Assembly (NCBI GenBank): GCA_024230435.1
Contig: JAAERL010000844.1
Location: forward strand, 1 to 53,035
Source of the DNA: Desulfobacteraceae bacterium
Lineage (GTDB): Bacteria; Desulfobacterota; Desulfobacteria; Desulfobacterales; Desulfosarcinaceae
Direction of reading: 5' to 3'
DNA length: 53,035 bases
Of the stretch, positions 35,813-43,470 are shown in pieces; position 1 is the stretch's first letter; each line of letters begins with the position of its first letter. A program made the translations under genes and the position numbers. The notes below the pieces were generated by a model. That model made no database searches and was not told where the DNA came from. It saw nothing but the letters and a program-made list of their open reading frames with translations.

Positions 35813-36145
35813 ATGAAAATCTATGTAGGAAACTTGTCATATGAGGTCACCGAAAAAGACTTGCGTTTGGCATTAGAACAATTCGGACAAGTTGAATCCG
35901 CGACCATTATAACAGACAAGCATAGTGGTCAATCAAAAGGCTTTGGATTCGTTGAGATGGCCTCTAAAGAGGAAGGCCAAGCTGCAATCGATGGCCTGAA
36001 TGGCAAAGATCTAAAAGGAAGGGCTCTTAACGTCAATGAGGCTCGCCCTCGCACCGAACGTCGTGGCGGCGGCGGCGATAGGGGTGGATATGGCGGCGGC
36101 GGCGGACGTGGCAACCGAGGGCCAAGAGGTGGCCGCGGCTACTAA
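35813..36145 (+). CDS. RNA-binding protein with one RRM and Gly-rich tail
   Basis: A 110-residue RNA recognition motif protein of the glycine-rich type found in bacteria such as cyanobacteria and delta-proteobacteria. RNP2 is IYVGNLS (residues 3-9), RNP1 is KGFGFVEM (about 43-50), and the C-terminal 30 residues are Arg/Gly-rich (RGGGG, GGYGGGGG). Such proteins bind single-stranded RNA as chaperones and are often cold-induced. Single gene, with a ribosome site AAAGGA before the ATG and tandem stems after the stop. Confidence 0.9.
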   Translation: MKIYVGNLSYEVTEKDLRLALEQFGQVESATIITDKHSGQSKGFGFVEMASKEEGQAAIDGLNGKDLKGRALNVNEARPRTERRGGGGDRGGYGGGGGRGNRGPRGGRGY

Positions 36146-36156
36146 TCATCGAAATT

Positions 36157-36230
36157 CAATAGGGGGTTTTTTGTTCAAACCTCCTATTGGTGTAGCGGCC
36201 AAAGCATCGTTTATTCCTGGCCGCTATACT
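36157..36230. terminator. Two hairpins between convergent RRM and HU genes
   Basis: The first stem is CAATAGGGGG/CCTCCTATTG (36157-36190) with a T run in its loop. The second is GTAGCGGCCA/TGGCCGCTATAC (36193-36230). They can stop transcription from both sides. Confidence 0.55.
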
Positions 36231-36250
36231 TAACGGTTAATCTTATTCCT

Positions 36251-36514
36251 TTAGTTACCGGAGCACTTAAACGTTATAACTTTGCAGGGGGACAGCATCA
36301 GGGGTTGATCCGTTGGCGGGTTGCGGCCTCGGCGCTCTTTTTTATTATTTACACAGAATTTACCAAATCCGCAGATCAACAGATCTTCACCATCTTCCAA
36401 ACCTTGCTTAATGATTTCAATCAAATCTTCGATGACTTTTGTGCTTTGATTTCTGATATAACCGTTTTTAGCGATAATTTCGACTATCTGCGCCTTGGTT
36501 AAAGTTACTATCAA
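36251..36514 (-). CDS. HU/IHF-family DNA-binding protein
   Basis: An 87-residue nucleoid protein. It has the HU/IHF fold signature with the N-terminal helices LTKAQIVEIIAKNGYI and IIKQGLEDGEDLLICGFGKF, then the beta arm with KERRGRNPPT (the Pro-tipped DNA-intercalating arm) and IHF-like end. Single-copy histone-like proteins of this kind bend DNA. The start is TTG (36514), with GAGGG about three bases upstream; no ATG is available in a plausible position. The gene ends in the convergent terminator. Confidence 0.85.
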   Translation of the reverse strand: MIVTLTKAQIVEIIAKNGYIRNQSTKVIEDLIEIIKQGLEDGEDLLICGFGKFCVNNKKERRGRNPPTDQPLMLSPCKVITFKCSGN

Positions 36515-36727
36515 TGCCCTCTTTTTTTCGATGGTTCATAAAGTTAATTAACCAAGTCAACATGTTAGCGCAACTAAAAAAGATCTGTGACAAAATGTCC
36601 GACTTAATTAAATCCTACCGCACTTTTCGGGGAGGGGGATAGAAAAAATCCCATATTTAATTATCACATTCATAATTTTTATATCAGGATTATCGATAAC
36701 GAGGCCAGACCTCAGGAAGGGCTGTTT

Positions 36728-36964
36728 ATGGATTTTAAAATGTTAATCCAATATATCGCACAAGCGTTGGTTGATTCCCCTAATTACGTTTCGGTAAACG
36801 AGATTACTGGGGCTCAGACCACGGTTTTTGAGCTTAAAGTTGCCAAAGAGGACCTGGGAAAAGTCATTGGCAAGCAGGGTCGTACTGCAGAGGCCATGCG
36901 CAATATTTTGTACTCAGCATCTGCAAAACACAGAAAAAGAGTTCTTCTTGAAATCGTAGAATAA
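36728..36964 (+). CDS. khpA: KH-domain RNA-binding protein KhpA
   Basis: 78 residues, the usual length. The single KH domain holds the GKVIGKQGRTAEAMRNIL loop, which carries the GxxG-type nucleic acid-binding motif. KhpA works with KhpB in RNA regulation of cell division in Gram-positive bacteria and is widespread. In most genomes khpA sits between rpsP and rimM; here it is alone, divergent from the HU gene, after a 210-base gap. The leader contains AGGAAGGG before the ATG. Confidence 0.9.
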   Translation: MDFKMLIQYIAQALVDSPNYVSVNEITGAQTTVFELKVAKEDLGKVIGKQGRTAEAMRNILYSASAKHRKRVLLEIVE

Positions 36965-37013
36965 CGAGGTTTGAATTTTTTCCTTGGCTTTAATTTTTAC
37001 AAAATTAGTTAAC

Positions 37014-37127
37014 GCCGAGTGGCTGGGGGCTGTTGCCCGCCCCCGGCCCTATAGGAACTGAACCTAAAAGTTTCCCTTCACTCAGCTCAAGCCCTAATCG
37101 AGCCTGCCCGCCTGTGGGTGACTCGGC
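37014..37127. ncRNA. Candidate structured RNA
   Basis: A 114-base GC-rich segment in AT-rich surroundings, closed by GCCGAGT/ACTCGGC. Inside are a strong hairpin GGCTGGGGGC/GCCCCCGGCC, then GGAACT/AGTTTCC, GCTC/GAGC and CCC/GGG stems. No long coding frame fits. It matches no tRNA, SRP or 6S pattern I can recognise, and its strand is unknown. The rest of the gap to 37357 is AT-rich with no other signal. Confidence 0.35.
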
Positions 37128-37357
37128 TATCAAGTTGTTAAACCTTCGCGATCCTTTTCCAGATTTGCCGCTTATAAAAATATTCTTTTCATGCAGGATC
37201 ATAAGGATGGATTTTACGAATTCATCAATGCATATTTTTACCTGTTGTATTTATTTTGCCGAATGCATATATCAGGAATCACAAACTTTTTGCAACAGCT
37301 ACCCTACTATTGACTATAACTCAAACCCATACGATTAATTTAACTTAGGAGGTGAAA

Positions 37358-37702
37358 ATGAAAAAAATCGCAATTGTCGGTTGCGGAGCCTATATGGACA
37401 GCGGATACGGTTGTGCCGGAGAGTGGCGCTGCTTAAAGGCGGCCGCCCTGGGAGAGGGAAACTTTAAAGAGCCCGTGCAAGTGGTGGCGTTTGTCAAATG
37501 CGAATGCCCCGGCCGGTCAACGGCGCCTAACATGGGGGTGGCGGTGAAAATGTCCGAGATCAAGCCGGATAAAATCTACATGAGTTCTTGTATGGCCAAA
37601 GCCAAACCGGGATGCCCCTACGCCAGCGCAGACGAAATGGCAGAGATCTTAAAAAACAAAACCGGAATCGAAGTGATCCAGGGAACCCATGATTACCATT
37701 AA
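37358..37702 (+). CDS. CGGC-domain protein
   Basis: A 114-residue protein of the CGGC domain family, thought to bind metal through conserved Cys. The N-terminus MKKIAIVGCGAY and the Cys series VKCECPGR, MSSCMAKAKPGCPY match the family. The ATG at 37358 is preferred, with TAGGAGGTG five bases upstream; the GTG six bases earlier is part of that ribosome site. The product is cytoplasmic, and the reaction is unknown. It is single, with no operon neighbours. Confidence 0.82.
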   Translation: MKKIAIVGCGAYMDSGYGCAGEWRCLKAAALGEGNFKEPVQVVAFVKCECPGRSTAPNMGVAVKMSEIKPDKIYMSSCMAKAKPGCPYASADEMAEILKNKTGIEVIQGTHDYH

Positions 37703-37786
37703 TTTTAGGGGCCAGGAATAAACGAGGGGCAGCAACGATTCCTGCGATAAAGGCGTTTGAAATCCAGCATCTGCAGCAGGCCGCTT

Positions 37787-37824
37787 GTCAGATTGGTGGA
37801 GCGTTAATCTGACCTACGTTCTAA
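37787..37824 (-). repeat. REP-like hairpin, second copy
   Basis: The same GTCAGATT..AATCTGAC stem with CGTAG in front on the minus strand as at 34758-34794, at the 3' end of the second RAYT remnant. Confidence 0.6.
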
Positions 37825-38023
37825 AGATTGTTGGTTCGATTCGCGCCGGTTCCAATCGCCTTGGCCAACGCCTGAGGGTTCCCAGCCCATGGTCGTTATG
37901 AACCTGTCCCCTCACAATTCGTTTTTCGCTATCTCCTATCGGGAAGCCATACAAGGCTGTGCGAGACATCATATGGTATACGATTGCTTGTTCATTGTTG
38001 GTTAAACGGCGTATTCGGGGCAT
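37814..38023 (-). pseudogene. RAYT transposase 5' fragment fused to REP-end sequence
   Basis: The first 34 residues (MPRIRRLTNNEQAIVYHMMS, then TALYGFPIGDSEK) are RAYT-like. The rest is the translation of the element's 3' end, shared with 34793-34870. The catalytic part of the transposase is missing, so this is an internally deleted copy of the same element as at 34757-35531. Gap 38024-38276 is AT-rich. Confidence 0.6.
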
Positions 38024-38276
38024 AAGTATTCTTCTCTAACTTCCTATTATTTAATCGTTTCCCTCAAATCATATATTAAAAATAGAGTCAAACGTAATCA
38101 ACCTGACTTCGAAAAAGCCCTTGACCTGATATAGCATATAATAACAGTGATTTAAAAATTTTTTGGATAATTATCCCTGTCCATGATTATGGAAACGGCT
38201 TTAATTGTCGCTGAAGAGAATTTATAATTGTCGTTGATCAGATTTAATTCATATTTATTTAGGAAAAGGAGTTTAG

Positions 38277-38624
38277 GTGAAAAAACTGTTCTTTTTTTCG
38301 GTTTTGTTGTGTTCTTTTATTGTTTTAACAATTACCGGCAAATCTTTTGCTATAGAGTTCGAGGTAATAAATCTTTCTAAATACACGAACAGTTCTGACC
38401 TGTTTGCCCAACTAAGCGCAAATGGGTGCGTAGTTTGGAGGGGCAAAAATGCCTCCGCCTATGAAATCAATTACTATGACGGAGAAACTATCACAAATAT
38501 TTCAAACACCCCGGAAAGCGGTAAACACTTACCCTTGATAAACGTCAATGGTCATGCGGTCTGGACAGGTTTGATGGTTCAACCTGGAAAATCTACTTTG
38601 CAACTCCGATTTAAAATAGAATAA
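38277..38624 (+). CDS. Secreted beta-propeller-like fragment
   Basis: 115 residues from GTG (AAGGAG upstream), with a signal peptide MKKLFFFSVLLCSFIVLTIT cleaved near GKSFA. The mature part contains two repeats (LSANGCVVWRGKNASAYEIN; VNGHAVWTGL) of the type found in bacterial TolB/WD-like propeller proteins, which have many such repeats. It therefore looks like the beginning of a larger gene whose rest has been lost. Convergent with the BREX operon; a GCAATGC/GCATTGC hairpin at 38770-38788 lies between. Confidence 0.5.
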   Translation: MKKLFFFSVLLCSFIVLTITGKSFAIEFEVINLSKYTNSSDLFAQLSANGCVVWRGKNASAYEINYYDGETITNISNTPESGKHLPLINVNGHAVWTGLMVQPGKSTLQLRFKIE

Positions 38625-38809
38625 AATGGACAAATCTTGTCTTGATAAGCATGACGGCTGTCCATTACCTGTGGTTCGCGTAAAGATCATTAAGGCGCTA
38701 TATGATCTATATGCGGACCAAAGGTAAAAAGGGCGCCAAAATCCATTGCACACTCCTACTCACCCTATACCCGCAATGCGGCTGCATTGCCCGGTGCTTT
38801 GTCCTTTTG

Positions 38810-40837
38810 TTATTCTACCCCTAACGCCTTAAACACTGCATCCACAGGATCTGAATAAAAACTTGTTTGAAATTTGGCGAACAACTCTCCCGGAATTGTC
38901 GGAATGTCTCCCACGCTGCTGGTTGGGATTAAAATCCGCTTCGCCCCTGAATCAAAAGCAACCTGCAAGGTTTCAGCCAGGTTAGCCGTTGGGATAATAT
39001 TGCCGCCCAGACTCATATCTCCAAGGCATACCATCTGACTCTGAACAGGTTTACCCATCAGGCCGGAACACAACGATATGAAGCTGCACAGTGTCAATGC
39101 CGTGGCTGCTCCCGTGTTGTGCATTTCAACGATATGCAGGTGATAATCGTGGTCACCGGCTTTGCTTAAGGAGCTTACACTGGAAATATTGGCCTTGAAA
39201 AAGTCAAAGGCGATTTTAATGGCTTCTTTGGTTTTATTGTTGGCTCCCGAGCCTGATACTGACAGTTTGCCTGTTCCGCTGACAACCTGGAGTTCGAGCC
39301 GGTATAAGCCCAAATAATCATTTGTTCCTGAAACGACCGTATGCATTGTTCCCGGATTCAACGGCCCTTCCGGTATCAAGGAGCCGCCGCCATGTTCGGG
39401 AACACTGACAAATTTTTCTTCAAGGGTTTCATTGTCGATATAGCTGAAATGGACATCGTAAAATTCCATGCCGCCTATTTTTTTAAGTTGCTCTTTTACC
39501 CGCCTGCGCGACTCGATGGCATAGACAAAGCATTTTTCAACAGCGTTTTTATCAAAATCGCCGTGGGGATAAAGCAGTTTCAACAATCCTGATACCGTCT
39601 TTCTGACGGCGATGACATCCCGCTGGTTCAAGTTGTTACCGATTTTGAAATATGAATCGATGGCGTCTGAAAAGCTGCGTTTACGCATTTCACGCAGGAA
39701 TTCTGCTAAAAAGTCCACGATCAACCCATATTGATTGGTCAGAAATTCCGGCCGCATTTTAGGGATTTCCCAACCGGGCAGGTAACAGTGCATGCGGTCA
39801 AAAAAGGCCGAATCAATCATTTCCTCCGGAAACGGGGCGAACAGATGAGCGGTCTTGACCAGGATATCCACACTCTGGTTGATGTTGCCGACAAATACCA
39901 TGGCGGCATTGGCGTTAATCATGTCCCGGCCTCTTGAAAACGAACCGGAAGCCATGAAATCCTTCATGATCTGCACACCGTCTTTATCTTTAAACTTAAT
40001 CCCGGCAACTTCATCAAAGGCAACCACATCCCACAGACCTACCAGGCCGACTTTCCTGGCGCTCATATTGTAAAACAAGTTGGCAACCGTTGTCTGGCCG
40101 CCGGAAACCAGAATGGAGTTGGGGCTGATTTCTTTATAAATGTGGCTTTTACCGGTGCCCCTGGGACCCAATTCGCATATGTTGTAGTTGTTTTCCACCA
40201 AGGGAATCAGGCGGGCCAGCAAGTGCCATTTGACTCTTTCTTCAAAATGGGACGGCTCCAAACCTGTCGAGCGAAGCAGCGCATCCACCCATTGGCTTTC
40301 AGTAAAGGCTTTGCGGCCTTGAAAAACACTTTCAAGGTCAAGGTTGGGCATCTGAATCGGTTTCAGTTCGGTAATGTGGAACGGCGAGTTTTTCGATGCT
40401 TCATCATACATATAATTCAGATTCAGAATACACCAGATTCCTCCCACGAGCAGTTTTTCATAATCCTGGACGCTCCTGCTGGAAATCTCAATTCCGGTTA
40501 CACCCAGGTTGGACATCAGGGCCTCATAGATGTCTTTTTTTTCATTGAGTTTGACGGTCACTTTGTCGATGATTTTATAATTACCGAGCTCCTTTATCTT
40601 GGACTTGACTTTTTCCGCTTCGTCGGGGCGAACGTAATTCTCCGCCAGAATGTTCTTTACGGTCTTGAGTCCTTCCTGAATCACTTCATCATCATCGGAA
40701 GCGCAATACATCCCCAGCAGGTATTCAAGCACATACACGGGAACATTTGCCCCCTCCTTTAGTAGTTTCGTGAGGTCTTTGCGGACTACGCGTCCGGCAA
40801 AATGTTCGTTCAGCAGGTCATCGATGCTCTTGTTCAT
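38810..40837 (-). CDS. brxL: BREX type 1 Lon-like protein BrxL
   Basis: 675 residues, last gene of the BREX operon. It has an AAA+ core with Walker A GPRGTGKSH (about 222-230), and a C-terminal Lon-like domain (about 500-675) with the TGAATALTLC and MSLGGNI segments. In canonical Lon the Ser sits in GPSAG; the matching stretch here reads TGAAT, without Ser, so proteolysis may not occur. BrxL is needed for BREX phage restriction in type 1 systems, and is thought to bind DNA and form rings. It starts 11 bases after pglZ, with AAGGAAATGAG as ribosome site. Confidence 0.93.
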   Translation of the reverse strand: MNKSIDDLLNEHFAGRVVRKDLTKLLKEGANVPVYVLEYLLGMYCASDDDEVIQEGLKTVKNILAENYVRPDEAEKVKSKIKELGNYKIIDKVTVKLNEKKDIYEALMSNLGVTGIEISSRSVQDYEKLLVGGIWCILNLNYMYDEASKNSPFHITELKPIQMPNLDLESVFQGRKAFTESQWVDALLRSTGLEPSHFEERVKWHLLARLIPLVENNYNICELGPRGTGKSHIYKEISPNSILVSGGQTTVANLFYNMSARKVGLVGLWDVVAFDEVAGIKFKDKDGVQIMKDFMASGSFSRGRDMINANAAMVFVGNINQSVDILVKTAHLFAPFPEEMIDSAFFDRMHCYLPGWEIPKMRPEFLTNQYGLIVDFLAEFLREMRKRSFSDAIDSYFKIGNNLNQRDVIAVRKTVSGLLKLLYPHGDFDKNAVEKCFVYAIESRRRVKEQLKKIGGMEFYDVHFSYIDNETLEEKFVSVPEHGGGSLIPEGPLNPGTMHTVVSGTNDYLGLYRLELQVVSGTGKLSVSGSGANNKTKEAIKIAFDFFKANISSVSSLSKAGDHDYHLHIVEMHNTGAATALTLCSFISLCSGLMGKPVQSQMVCLGDMSLGGNIIPTANLAETLQVAFDSGAKRILIPTSSVGDIPTIPGELFAKFQTSFYSDPVDAVFKALGVE

Positions 40838-40848
40838 TTCTCATTTCC

Positions 40849-43470
40849 TTAAAAATCGCTGGCAAAGGCGATGTCGATAAAAAGCGGATGCCGTTCGTAC
40901 TCAGTTTCATCCCGGGCATCGCGCAGGACCAGATGGTACTCTTTTTTGTTATCAAACTGTTGCCCTGTTTTAAGTGTGAGACTGGTGGATTTTTTTCGCT
41001 CATCAATGGACGAGGATGCACTGTCAAAGGTCAGCATCTTTTCATCACTGATCAGCTCATTGCCGTCGCGAATGGATAGTTTCAGCGTTATGGGTTTATA
41101 TCTTTCAGAAATCGCATCGGTTTGGATAAACTCAAACCGGGTAATGTTGGTAACAATCTTTTTGCAGGCGCTGATCAGCGAAACGCCCACCTGCCTGATC
41201 TCGGATTTTTCAAGGTGCTTGCCCTTCATTTGCATAACAGTCAATAACGGGACAACGATTTCCTGAAGTAATGCGCCCCCATGATAATATTTCGCGCCGC
41301 CGATGAAATTGAACCGGTTGGTTCCCTTGGGCAACAAAAATTCCATCGATGAGTCCGTATTGGCGGTAATCCTGGTATCCGCCCAATAAACATTGGCGGA
41401 TTTGTTCAAGCCGGTTCCCAATACAAACCGTTTATGCGTTTTGTTGAAGTCTTTGCCGGACTTGTTCAGCACGCTCTTATCATTCAATTCCGGCGCTCTG
41501 TCCTGGTATGCGAAACCATGATCGGCGGTAATGTAAATCCTGGTGCCGTTGAGATTGTTGATGATGTAGGTGACAAGAGCCGAAAGATCGTCAATCGCAT
41601 CGCGCACGGCGTCAAAGGTCTGGTTTTCCGTGGATGCTTTGTCTCCAATCGCATCAATCTGATCATGGTAAATATAAACAACTCTATAGGGCTTGATAAA
41701 TTCACGCCCCTGGTCTTTACTCATGGCTGTGAGTTCTTCAGCCTTAATCGCCGCGCCCTCATGCCGAGATAGTATTTGCGCGCGCAAATCCAGGGAGCCT
41801 GAAGGCTTTTCATCAACCAGGACATTGGATGATTTCTCCCTGAAAGACAGTTTTTTATGCGGCAGAAGCGCGGCCATGCCTAAAGCGGTATAGCTTGGCA
41901 ACACTGCTAACATCGGAGCAAGTTCAGCCTTCATGCGGTATTTTCCGTTAATGACTTGTTCAAGTTCTTCAGCCGCCTCATACCGGAAGGCATCGCTGAT
42001 CATCACAAAGACCCGGTTCCTGCCAGAACCTTTCAGGGGCGGCTGCAAATACCTGTGAAAGAAATCATACTGGTTGGCAATATGGGCAATTCTCCATTTA
42101 TTTAACAAGCCATCCTTGCCGTCGAGGAAATCGCCCCATTTTAAAGCAAGCTGATCCATGAACCATACGCTGTAAAATTCTTCAACCGCTTGACGCAGCG
42201 ATTTCAATACATCCCAACCCGCATTTTCCGCCCTGTCGCACCGCTCACTGAAGTTGCGGTAAAGCTGGTCGAACCGGAACAGCTCTTTTGCATATGCTTT
42301 AAACATGGCTTCGGCGTTGGGATAACTGAATCCGTCATGATATTTCGCTCGAAGAGTGAATAGCTGTATTGCTGTTTCCAGCGCGGAGTAAACGGTTTTA
42401 TATAAGTTCGCGGGGGTTCCGTCATCCAGGTTGACGGTTGCCCAATACCCGTCCAGCCTGGCCTTGATGGCCTCCTGAACACCGGCGAAGTTAATGCCGC
42501 CGTTGCTGATGATTTGATCCCTCAGGTTGCTGATGATTCTTCGCTCAACCGCCTCAAAGGTCATGACATCGAGGAGTTCCTCTACTTCAAAGGAGATCAA
42601 CAGGTCTTCAATTTTCAGTTTATCGGCGATGTGCGCCGAAATAAGATTAAATTGCCGGAAATGGTTTATGTTGCTGCGCCAGTGGGACAGAAAAACGGTG
42701 GCGTTCATTGAATGAGACGGGCTTTGGATCACAAAATGGCTTAAAGACGCAGGCGGGTCCGCTTTAAGCTGGTTTGAAAAATCCGTTGCAAAGATTCTTA
42801 ACAGGAAATCCTTGAGGCCGGGTTTTATGTCCCCGGCATATCCGAAGGTTTGGGAAACGAATTTCCAGAAGGCTTCGGCCAATTCAAGTTTTTCCACATC
42901 CCGCCAATATCGCGAGGCTGCGGCTTCATCAAATGAACGGCCATCACAGCACGATTCAAAGAGCTTCATCAAAATGGAAAACAGTTCGGGCTGATCCGAA
43001 CGGGTAATGACGGAAAGCATCTTCAGATCGATGTCATCTTCCTTGTCATTGGGCTTGACCCATTTTTTGAGCTTGTTGAACCTGTCTTTGTTGTTGAAGA
43101 ACTTGCCGCGCTTTTTCAGGTAAGCCCGGATGCTTTGATTGTCAAGGTTAAGCTCCCTCAAAACAATGGACGCCTTATCCGCATGGAAGGTATGGCTGTA
43201 TAACCGGATATCGAAAAGCCAGTCATCTTGCGGCGGCGGTTCATGGGCCGGTGAATAGAGTATGTATTGCTGACAGGGATCGCCGCACTCGATTTCAATC
43301 TTCAACTCAAAAGCGCCGGTTTCATCCAGGCGGACAACTTTGACGTCATCGAGTTGAATTTCCGGCAAGGCGTCTTCAAATTCCTTCTCGCCGTCATACC
43401 AGAAAATGATGCGCTTGTTTTTTTCAACGAAGATCGCTTTGATTGTGTTCCGTATTTCTGAAATATTCAT
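40849..43470 (-). CDS. pglZ: BREX-1 alkaline phosphatase-like PglZ
   Basis: 873 residues, the PglZ-A type of type 1 BREX. The alkaline phosphatase-like core includes the metal-binding motif TADHGFAYQ (about 650) and the N-terminal half is helical (DALPEIQLDDVKVVRLDE). It is expected to be a nucleotide or phospho-acting metalloenzyme that works with PglX and BrxC to modify or restrict DNA. The ATG overlaps the pglX stop by four bases. The frame is intact. Confidence 0.94.
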   Translation of the reverse strand: MNISEIRNTIKAIFVEKNKRIIFWYDGEKEFEDALPEIQLDDVKVVRLDETGAFELKIEIECGDPCQQYILYSPAHEPPPQDDWLFDIRLYSHTFHADKASIVLRELNLDNQSIRAYLKKRGKFFNNKDRFNKLKKWVKPNDKEDDIDLKMLSVITRSDQPELFSILMKLFESCCDGRSFDEAAASRYWRDVEKLELAEAFWKFVSQTFGYAGDIKPGLKDFLLRIFATDFSNQLKADPPASLSHFVIQSPSHSMNATVFLSHWRSNINHFRQFNLISAHIADKLKIEDLLISFEVEELLDVMTFEAVERRIISNLRDQIISNGGINFAGVQEAIKARLDGYWATVNLDDGTPANLYKTVYSALETAIQLFTLRAKYHDGFSYPNAEAMFKAYAKELFRFDQLYRNFSERCDRAENAGWDVLKSLRQAVEEFYSVWFMDQLALKWGDFLDGKDGLLNKWRIAHIANQYDFFHRYLQPPLKGSGRNRVFVMISDAFRYEAAEELEQVINGKYRMKAELAPMLAVLPSYTALGMAALLPHKKLSFREKSSNVLVDEKPSGSLDLRAQILSRHEGAAIKAEELTAMSKDQGREFIKPYRVVYIYHDQIDAIGDKASTENQTFDAVRDAIDDLSALVTYIINNLNGTRIYITADHGFAYQDRAPELNDKSVLNKSGKDFNKTHKRFVLGTGLNKSANVYWADTRITANTDSSMEFLLPKGTNRFNFIGGAKYYHGGALLQEIVVPLLTVMQMKGKHLEKSEIRQVGVSLISACKKIVTNITRFEFIQTDAISERYKPITLKLSIRDGNELISDEKMLTFDSASSSIDERKKSTSLTLKTGQQFDNKKEYHLVLRDARDETEYERHPLFIDIAFASDF

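Noticed and set aside
37014-37127. tRNA or tRNA-like gene, because of a seven-base closing stem
   Set aside because: No T-loop (TTCGA) or anticodon arm can be placed on either strand, and it is 114 bases long.
37008-37142. Integron attC-like site (GTTAAC..GTTAAAC around the structured segment)
   Set aside because: The left core does not fit RYYYAAC and the arms do not pair as in attC; no integrase or gene cassette array is present.
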